The translations under genes and the position numbers were made by a program. The notes beneath the pieces are model-generated. The model made no database searches. It was given only the letters and a program-made list of their open reading frames with translations, and had not been told where the DNA came from. A stretch of DNA of 55,267 nucleotides from assembly GCA_001724265.1 (NCBI GenBank), contig MEDY01000360.1:1-55267 (forward strand). Direction: 5' to 3'. This stretch comes from Rhizaria sp. SCN 62-66. Lineage: Eukaryota; Rhizaria, unplaced. Shown here one piece after another: positions 11,101 to 19,530 of the stretch. The first letter of the stretch is position 1, and each line of letters opens with the position of its first letter.

Positions 11101-14100
11101 GCACATGTTCGCGTCCAAGCTCTGGCTCGCAGCGACAACCCCACGATTGGTATTGCTGTTGATCAGGTCGAGTGCGGCCACAGTCTTAACATCCGCTGTC
11201 TTCACAGCTACAGCTTCAGCCTCTGCCTCGACGGTCGCTAAAGACGCTGATGACTTCGTTGCCGCTCTCTGAGACACTGCGTGAGACGCCACAACGGCAG
11301 CTGCGCTTGCCGAAGCCTCTGCGTATACTGTTGCAGGTGCCGTCGTCGTCGCCGCCGCATCCGTCGCCGTCGCCAACGTGGATGTGGACGGCACCGACAG
11401 CGCGCTGGCATCCGCTGCCATCGCCGCCGCAGTGGCCGGCGCTACTGCCGCAGTGGCCGGCGCTACTGCCGCAGTGGCCGGCGCTACGGTCGCAGTGGCC
11501 GGCGCTACGGTCGCAGTGGCCGGCGCTACGGTCGCAGTGGCCGGCGCTACGGTCGCAGTGGCCGGCGCTACGGTCGCCGTCTCTGAATCGGCTCTCTTCG
11601 CTGCAGCGGCATCCGTGGAGGCGGCTGCGGCTGCGGAGTCGATGCTAAGCTGCGCACGCCTCGCCTCAGACCTGTCCTTGCGCTTGACTAGATAGCCCCA
11701 CACACGCTCTTCGCCGTCGCCGGTCAACGCGCTGAAAGTGGCTAGCAGCACCGGCCCAGTCACGGCCTGCGCGGCCACAGGCAACACAGTCGACGCAGAC
11801 ACGGACGCGGGCGCGCGCGTGGCGGCGACGGCGGCGGTGACGGCGGGGGGAGTCAGCGTGCGCCCAGCAGTTGGCAACGCTGTCGCAAGTCCAGACAAGG
11901 CGGGCACGGCAGATGCGCCTGGAGCAACAGCAGACACTGGCGCAGTGGCGGCGGACACGGCCGCAGACGCAGACGCTGTCGGAGTGGCGGGAACTAGTGC
12001 TGCTTGTGAGGTCATAGGTACTGGAGCTTGTGAGACCACGGAAGCTTGCGAGAGCACAGCAGATGTAATGCGGAGCGATATGCGTGACGCGTGTGGCAAA
12101 GCGTTGAGATACGGCACCAGAGCCGCAGCTGGGGGCGCCAATTTTGAGTCGAGAATGACATTCGCGAACAAGTTACCGGGTTTGTAGCTGATGAGGCGCA
12201 CCAGAGGCCGTGGAACAACGACAGTACTGCTGATGTTGATGTTACTACTATTGCTGTTAACGCGACTGTTGTTGTTGCTGTTGTAGCTGTTGTCTACAGT
12301 GTTGCTGTTAAGAAGGCTGTTGTTGTCAATGAGGCTGCTGCTACTGCTGCTGACAACGCTTGAGACGCTGTCGCGGGGACTCTGGCAGTCGCTGAGGCCG
12401 AGACTGAGACTGCGCACGAGCCCTTGACTCGGCTCCAGAGCCTGGCTCTGGTTCTGGTTCCGGCCTTCAGTGCAAACATCAGCGCCAACGCTTGCGCCCT
12501 CAGTAGCCGTGACGATGGCGGCGTCTGTGTTCGTATGAGTGCTTGCACTCGCGCGAATGTTCGCAGCGGGGGTCGTCCTCTCGCCCGTGTTTGCGATCGC
12601 ATTGAAGGTGCCAGCGTGATGGTTACTGGTGACGTGTGCGCCGCCCGCGTTGGAGTCAGGAGCTGAGACGGACGCGACTGCGCTCAAAGCAGCAGTGTAG
12701 CGCATGTGCCTCGCGTTCTTGCTCTTATTCGCTCTGGCATGTGTGTCCATACCCTTGCTTAGACTCGCAGCAGGAGCAGTAGCAGCAGCTGTGGCGGTGG
12801 CTGCATTGGCGGCGGCGGCGGCGGCGACCGCGGCAGTGACGCACGCAGTGATCAAATAGCGCACTGTGCGGACATCACCGCAGACGTTGTTCACCTTAAG
12901 CAAACATCCTGGCTCAAACGGAAACGCCTCACGGCAGCCCACCGTCACACCGCCGCCGCCGCCGCTGCCCCCGTTAAGAAAGCCGCCGCTGGCGGTGTCG
13001 CTGTATCTGCAGCTATAGCTGTCGCCGTGCGTGGGGCTCGAGTTAAGGCCGTAACTGGGAGCAGGGCTCCCAGTCGGCCCAGAGCCGCGACCGTGGCTGT
13101 GGCTAGGGCTAGGCTCGACGGCAGCAGCAGCGGCAGTGGCAGCGGCAGTGGCGGCGGCGGCGGCGGTTATAGAGGCTTCATCGCATTGCAAGGGCGCCAC
13201 TTTGTGACAGATTGCAGTCTCAGCGACGCCTGCGCCCGCGCCTGCGCCTGTTCTTGCGCCTGCGTCGGCGCCTGCAACGGCGTCCGCAACGGCGCCTGCA
13301 ACGGCGTGTGCAACCGCAGCTGCGGCGACGGCTGCGGCTGCGAACGGGACAGCAGACTGGGCGGTGGCAGCTGCGGCCTTGCCTGCAACAGGGACAGTGT
13401 CTGCCGTTGCAACAGCTGCAGCTGCTTCAGAGTTCATCGCAGCGATTACGTCGGGTAGCGGCGCAACGGTGGTTTGATGTGCGTTGGTGGTTGATGGAAT
13501 AGCCTGCGGTGCATTGACGTCAAGCGCAAGTGCACCAACAACACTCGCTCTGGTACCACCAGCGCCAGCGCCAGTGTAAGCATCCGCGCTAGCGTCCACG
13601 TCAGCGCAGTAGCCATTGGCGTCAGAGTAGTAAGCGTCAGCGCCAGAGCCAGTGCCAGTGCTCGAGTCTGCGTCAGCGTCGTCACCATCGCCGCAGCCGT
13701 CGCCGCAGCCGCTGCCGCTGCCGTTGTTGTTAGGGCTGTTGCTGCTATAGAGCGGGACCGATTTCGCGCACGACAAGCCTGGGGCAGCAGCAGTGTCGCA
13801 TCCATCGCAACTATCGTTGCTGCTGTTGTTGCCGTTGTTACAGATGTTGTTGCATATGGTGAGGTTTTTAGCATCATTGCCGAGCGCCGTTTTGGCGGCA
13901 ACAGGAGTGCGCGCGGTGCTATTAGATACCGTCGTCGTTGCGTTGAGGTAGCACGCGTTGGGCTCAGCAAGAGAGGCAACGGAGGAAGACTCGAGGACCG
14001 AGTCGGCTACGGTTAGAACAAGCGTATTCTTCGCAACGTCGTCGTTTTCGCCGACATAGGGCGTCATTGAGTTGTTGTCTGGTACAAGCGTCGATGTGTC

Positions 14101-14931
14101 GCTAAAGTAACCGGGAAGCAGTGCAGAGTCGCTCACACTCGCGGATATGTTGCGGTGGTCTGATTTTAGAAGAAGAGCTAAGTCCGGGCAACGTGTCCCC
14201 TCCCCGCTGTTCAGACCTTTATAACTCGCCTTAATAGCGCTGCTTGCGGTTGAAATTGCATCAAAATCTGCAACGGGGTCAGAAATTAGCATTACCGCAC
14301 GCGCCGCGTCGGAAACAGACGCGAAAACGAGCCAAACGTGGTTTTCTTGTCCGGCGATTTGGGGCTCCGACGCGAGAGTGGGCTCCGGCTCTCCAGCTAA
14401 GGCGCCTGTGGCGTCCTCCCCAGCCCGCGCTTCACAAACGCATTCAACCGGAGAACTAACGGCAGCGCCAGTCGCGCCAGCGTTCGCTGTATCCCCGCGC
14501 AGCGCGCGGTCGGTTGTGGCGGCGGCGCGGGCGCGGGCGAGGTTTGTGTTGACGAGGGCTAAGCCGCGGGCACTGAAGAATCTGTGTGCTTCGCCGAATC
14601 GCCACTTCGCAGGCCAACGCCGTGCTAAAACCGTGTGCGCAGCGAGCGCGGGTGGCGGCAGGAGCGAGAAGGGGAGCCGGCGCGTAACGCTGGCGCCGTC
14701 GGGAGCGAGGTTGAGCTGGGTTGAAGCGCGCAGCGCGCGTGCGAGGGCGATAGGGCAGTTGGAGACGGTCAGCAGTGGAGGGAACTGCAGGAGTCGTGCT
14801 AGCGGGATGACACCGGTGGCTGGGAGCGTGAAAAGCGATGAAAGGGTAGGAGAGCTAGTGATGCTTGCGTCGCACAGGAAAGACTAGGCGTAGGCGCAGA
14901 GGGCGTGCTCCTCGGAAGCGGAGAGCGACAT
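8137..14931 (-). CDS. La-related protein, LARP7/p65-like, copy 2 (contains eight in-frame UAG codons)
   Basis: One exon of 2265 codons, ATG at 14931, ending with a double TAA (8137-8139, then 8134-8136). The start is chosen because it gives exactly the same distance to the La motif (x-LCD) as copy 1; the frame stays open upstream to another ATG at 15126. Residues 10-90 are a La motif ([16 protein letters not shown]), about 100-215 an RRM ([16 protein letters not shown]). xRRM pieces lie near 672 ([13 protein letters not shown]), 908 ([18 protein letters not shown]) and 1060 ([17 protein letters not shown]), separated by low-complexity inserts. As in copy 1, La-motif UUU-contact residues and the xRRM Tyr-x-Asp are missing. 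The last 1180 residues are Ala-Thr-Val repeats then Gln/His/Ala-rich sequence. TAG codons fall at residues 16, 1299, 1406, 1901, 1913, 2040, 2120 and 2245. Tandem paralogue of copy 1. Confidence 0.7.
8197..9231 (-). other. five in-frame UAG codons, three in Gln phase of X-Gln repeats
   Basis: TAG at 8572-8574 sits in LHP-[TAG]-PQPQPQPQ, on the Gln beat of a Pro-Gln repeat. TAG at 8812-8814 sits in [10 protein letters not shown]-[TAG]-VQPQ, again on every second position where Gln occurs. TAG at 9193-9195 sits in HQHQH-[TAG]-HQQQ. TAG at 9229-9231 (QQH-[TAG]-QHFQQ) and at 8197-8199 (QPQL-[TAG]-HQQQ) lie in Gln/His-rich sequence. CAG is one transition away from TAG. Confidence 0.82.
11432..11578 (-). 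repeat. seven tandem 21-bp units inside LARP7-like copy 2
   Basis: On the plus strand the unit begins GTGGCCGGCGCTAC and repeats seven times at 21-nt intervals. The first two units carry CTGCCGCA and the last five carry GGTCGCA at the end. In the protein this gives seven heptapeptides of the type Thr-(Val/Ala)-Ala-Pro-Ala-Thr-Ala. The near identity of the last five units points to recent slippage or unequal exchange. Confidence 0.9.
14884..14886 (-). other. in-frame UAG inside the La motif of LARP7-like copy 2
   Basis: Context AYA-[TAG]-SFLCDASI aligns without gaps to TLV-E-NLLCDASI of copy 1 and to the Q-I-E-Y-Y-F-x-D stretch of canonical La motifs, placing the codon on the Glu position. 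Gln is a conservative substitute. Copy 2 also has TAG at 11035-11037 and 10714-10716 in its Gln-rich tail. Confidence 0.75.
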
Positions 14932-16259
14932 CGGGAGAGGCACGTGGCGTCGAGACACGCCCTGGACAAGGACAAAAACGCGGCCACAGAAGGGAAATAA
15001 ACCGTGGAAGGTGTAGGTGTGAGGTATAACAGATCCGCTTTCATCGCGTATCTGCTTTACATTGAATGGGGTCGTTAGAACTGAGATTGCAGGCGTGGCA
15101 GTGGCTGCGGAAAGGAGCAGGGGCATTGGTGTTTTTCGCACAGACTTCGTAATCTTTGAACATAATTTACAACAAAGAAGGTGTCACGCCAACGCTGCAG
15201 AAACAAATATGTGATACGTTTAAATCTACATTTTCATTTCACCTCTTTAATGCTTGAATCTAGGGACTATTATACTCGGGCAGCAGCGCGCAAAACTTGG
15301 CATTGAGCTGGCCTCTTTTATCCATGGCCAAAAAAATGGGCCACGCCGGTTGTCGCTCGGTGCCAAAACGTGCTCACAATTCAGAACAATTCACCGGGAT
15401 CAATCTCAGTTGGAGGTCCAAATACCGCGTTATAAGGTCACCAAAGCTGTTTTTTAGTTGATTTAGAGGTTTATTTTCTTACACGTATTAAAAAGGGCAT
15501 TATAACCCGCTTAGCAGGACTGCCCCAATGTCTCCTTTCCCACGAGCACGCCGCATTTTCGAACTCGACGCACTTTGCGCTCTGGTCGACGCTACACTCG
15601 CTCATAAAGGCTGCTAAAACCCGGATTCCACTCCGTGACGTCTATTATACGCTATTTATGGCGGAGTGAGCGGGGCGCTGAGTGCTTTTATCGCTACGAT
15701 CAATACAGTCGAAATACAGTCGAACGGTAGATCCTCTCACAGCGCCACCGCAAACGCCTCTCAGAAAGTTATCACATGGCCTTAGTGGACGCATACCAAT
15801 ACAACTAGCGCTCGCAATAGCGCACGACTATAGATATTAATAGAAACTACAAATTACGTGCCCTATCCGCGAAGAGCGCCTCTGAGACAGGCGAACGCAT
15901 TAACTCGCTGTTCAGAAATTACAGTAAGCTTAAGCTTATAACAGAATACTCAACTGAACGGCGCACCAGTACCCTACAACTCCCCCGCAGCGTCAGCGCT
16001 GGGATATTAGTTATTGGTCACCTGAGAGAGGCTTGCAAGCTATAATAAAGCGCATTCTGCCAACAAAACATGCTGAAATAGCACAAACATCGCCTTCGCA
16101 CTCAACCACAACAATCCTTTTTTTTACTCCGTTTTTTTACGCTAACGTAATCTAAAAACCTCATAATAATAGCACTCCATGAACTTATAAACTTGGAGAC
16201 ATGACAGACTAGTAAGTATGAATGATGCTAAATTATGATGAATAATGCTTTTAGAGCAC
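14932..16259. other. intergenic region between LARP7-like copy 2 and Ku70
   Basis: Upstream flank of copy 2 and 3' flank of Ku70. The copy-2 frame remains open to about 15141, so a longer N-terminus starting at 15126 cannot be excluded. A short direct repeat (AATACAGTCGAA) occurs twice near 15702-15724. No tRNA cloverleaf or other gene was recognised. Confidence 0.5.
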
Positions 16260-18003
16260 TCAGACGATCTTCGCGTAGCACTCCATGAGCCTCTCCACCA
16301 ACTCATCCTTCTTCCCACTGACCTTGAGTGCATACAACTGCAAAAACGCCTTGAGCTCCGCGACCGTGCGCTTACTCAGTGTCCCCGCCGCCGCCGAAGC
16401 CTTAAACTCCTCGATCATCTGAGCATTATCGACCGGCCCGGCCTCCGCGGCAGCCTCTGCACGGCGCTTGGCCGCAGCTGATATCTTGGGTGGGATCGGG
16501 CCGAGTGGAGCACCCGCGGCTGCCTCGACGGCGGCGACAAACCTCGCGGCGGGCTCGGCGGCCTTGCGCTCAGCCTCAGCGGGCATGGTTAATACCTCGC
16601 GCTGATCCAACGGCGCCGGCTCGCTCAACGCGACCGCTTGGACGATCGCATAGTGGCGCTGGAGAGCCGGGTTTCCGGCACGAGTAACACCAACACGGCC
16701 ATCTGAGTCCCCCCGGAGCTCGATAGCACGGATAAGGTCCTTGGCGGCGGCGATGGCGTCGGCGGGGGCCGGGATGGGCCGGTCGAGCCGCAGTTCGCGG
16801 ACGTCGTCAGCGAAAGGGAGATACACCATCACCATGCCGGGGGGCTGGACGAGCATGCGCGATCCACCCGCCCCCGGGGCGGTACTATGGGCGGCGGAGG
16901 CGGACGAGACGGACGCAGCCAGCGAGCCCCCCGTCGGAGCCTGCGACTGCAGCTGCGGCGCGGAGGCTGCAAAGGCGGAGGCGGAGGCGGAGTAGAGGGC
17001 TTGCGAGGCCAGTAGATGGGAGTCGCGTGGCGCAGTGGCAGGCAGCGCGTACGAGCTGACGCTGCCGCGGTCGTCGCGCACCCTGAGAGCGGCCAAGGGG
17101 GGCTCTCCGGCAAAGCGCTCAGGCTGGGGGAAGAGCGCAACCAGCCTGGGCGCTGCCTGCGCCTTGGGGACCAGACGGCAGATCATCACGACGCCGCGCT
17201 CCGCCATTTTGGTCAGCAGGGCGTTAAACGCGACGGTGGAGCGGGGGTACTCCCTCTCGCACGGGTAGAGAAACGTCGGGCCGCGGACGTTCATGGAGAC
17301 TGGCACCATCGCGGCAGGCTTGAAACCAAGCACGGTCAAACCGGCGCGGGCGGAACAGGCAAAGGTCTTGACGGCCTTGATGTCGTCGTCCGAGAAGAAG
17401 ACTTTCTCGCGCAGAGCGTAGGGGAAATACTTGCGGATTTGCATCTCGCTCAGCACCTGCCCCGTTGTTTTGCATACGGAAAGCGCCTTGGCGTGGACCT
17501 CGGCCCCGGTGGCGGAGTCCAGCCGGCGCGCGCTCTCCGGCTTCAGGGGCCGGGCCAGGACAAAAACGTTGACGCCCATCACGAGCCCTGTGTTCACTGC
17601 GTCCCCGCCCGCATCGGCGCTCGCACCGCTGCTGCTCCCCGAGCCATTGCGCGCGGTGTGCTCGCCGAAGTGGATCGGGAGGGTGGTCAACACACGCTTT
17701 TTGACGATTTTCGACCGGAACATTTCCTCAAGCTCGCGCAGAGACCCGGCAGCCAGGGCCTCGTCGGCCAGGGATGGGTCTTCAAGCGCCGCAATGTAGA
17801 ACTTCCCGGCGTCGAAGGTGCGGGCGGTGGCTGCGAGGGCCGCGGCGGCGGCTGCGACGGCGGCGGCCGAGGAGGAGGAGGCCGCGGCGGCCACAGCGGC
17901 GCCCGCGGGGCCCTCGAGCTTGACGCCGCCGGCGGTCAGCAGGGCCATGTATTGCGCTGCTGTAACGGCGCCGTCGCTGGCGGACTGGGACTGAGACTGC
18001 ATC

Positions 18004-18038
<35 letters not shown>

Positions 18039-19040
18039 TTGTTGTTGTTGTGAAAGGTTGAGGCTGGTGCTAAAAAGACCGTTGCTGCTGCTGTTGCTAC
18101 TGGGACCGGCACCAGAGGCAGGGGGGTAACTGCTGTAGGGGTTGAGACTCATTTGAGACCCGAATAAGAAGCCGCCACTTGCATTATCGAGCTGCGAGCT
18201 CATACCAGAGCTGTCAAAAGCGCCGCCACCCCCAGCACCAGCCGCGGCAGCAGCGGCAGCAGCGGCAGCGGTCGAGCTAGAGCTAGACGAAGGCTCAAGC
18301 TTGGTAATAGCGTTGCTTTTGCTGTTGTTTTTGTTATCGTCGTTGGCGAGTTCGGCAAGTGCAGTGAGAGGAGCAGGGATAAGCTGGAAAAGCTTGAACG
18401 AGACCCCTTCATTGCGGAGGTCGGTGAGACGCTTTTCGGCGCGCGCGCGTTCGTCTGCGACCCCCGCGGCAGGATCATCGTTGGCTGTGAAGAGCATGAC
18501 GCGGAGAAACACGGCCGCGGCGTTGATAGGCCGGATTTGATCCGCGAGATGCCAGAGGGCGTAGCTGAGGGGACAGGAGCCTGCGACTGCGTTGGAGACG
18601 CCGATGGTGGCGTTGAAGACATGGGGGTTTTGCAGCCCAGTGAGGGTCTTGATGAGCTGCGCTGACGGGGGAGCGAGCGGGCAGAGCTCGTAGATGCCGT
18701 TGCGGGTCGTGTTGCTCTTGAGCGTGTTGTAGAAGACGATGGATATCTTGTCCGAAGGCGCGCGAATGATCTGCAGCTTCACCGTATTAGTTATGAGTTT
18801 GAGCACGGACGTGAGCTGAGAGACGTAGACAGTCTTCTCTGGGTTGTCCGGGTCGGACGGGTCGGGCTCAGGAACCATGGTGAGCCACAGAGACGGGTGG
18901 CAGTCGACGACGATGAAGATGGCTTCCTTTTTGGCTAAACCGAGGAGGTTTGAGCCGAACTCTGAGCTGTCGTCTTGGACATCGGCGAAATCGTCGCCGT
19001 CGCCGAAATCGGAGCTGTCGATCGGGGCCCACTCAGACAT
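16260..19040 (-). CDS. Ku70, DNA-end-binding subunit of the Ku heterodimer
   Basis: Single exon, 926 aa, ATG at 19040, TGA at 16260-16262. An acidic N-terminus leads into a von Willebrand A-like domain (about 35-230; AIFIVVDCHPSLW, DKISIVFYNT, HVFNATIGVSNAV). The beta-barrel core follows (about 455-770; VKKRVLTTLPIHFGE, LTVLGFKPAAMVPVSMNVRG, FNALLTKMAERG, MVMVYLPFADD), then the C-terminal arm and a SAP domain (about 890-922; LSKRTVAELKAFLQLYAL). A C-terminal SAP domain distinguishes Ku70 from Ku80. Ku loads on DNA ends for non-homologous end joining and helps maintain telomeres. The protein is about 300 residues longer than animal Ku70 because of a Ser/Ala/Gln-rich insert (about 235-450, with a long poly-Gln run) between the vWA domain and the core. 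No in-frame TAG is present. Confidence 0.92.
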
Positions 19041-19530
19041 GGCGAGTGTTGGGTTGCGCCGAACTGGAAGGTTGATGGGGAAAGAGTGCGGATAAGAGAA
19101 GGGTGGGCGGTGAGGGTGAGGTAGGGGAAACGGGAGACGGGTTGGCAGCGATAATAAACAGAAAACGGCCTGCCAATTTAATGAAATACAGAATATAAAG
19201 CATGCAATTTGTTGATACTATTTACAGTTCACTGTGACAGTTTCTAGTGGTAGTTCGGGGGTGAGTCGAAGTATCTTCGAAGGCGGGATTTGCTGCTGGT
19301 CACGAGCCATCGCAAGCCAATTCCAGAAACGGCCCTTCGTTCAACTCTTTGCCACGCGATGTGGCATCCGTTAATTGCTGAATTAAATATTTATCTTGTG
19401 ATAAGTCGATTCTTTTTATCTTTTTCTAATACCATTTCTCTCCAAATCCTTTTCGTGTCGCTCTAGCTCTTGTTTCTCAACTCCAGCTTCCCAAGCTGCC
19501 GAACCCGCAACGCCTCAAGCCACGGGCCCC
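19041..19530. promoter_or_regulatory. divergent promoter region between Ku70 and the 916-aa gene
   Basis: A 490-nt spacer separates two divergent start codons, so it must hold both promoters. The plus-strand side has a T/C-rich stretch (about 19410-19500) typical of a 3' splice site or initiator, with CAG and TAG acceptor-like ends near 19466 and 19485. A 5' UTR intron of the plus-strand gene is therefore possible. No defined motif was recognised. Confidence 0.4.

Noticed and set aside
14932-15141. Longer N-terminus for LARP7-like copy 2 starting at ATG 15126
   Set aside because: Starting at 14931 gives exactly the copy-1 spacing to the La motif; the upstream extension has no counterpart in copy 1. 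Not fully excluded.
15540-15620. Possible tRNA T-loop (TTCGAACTC)
   Set aside because: No matching T-stem, anticodon arm or acceptor stem could be built on either strand.
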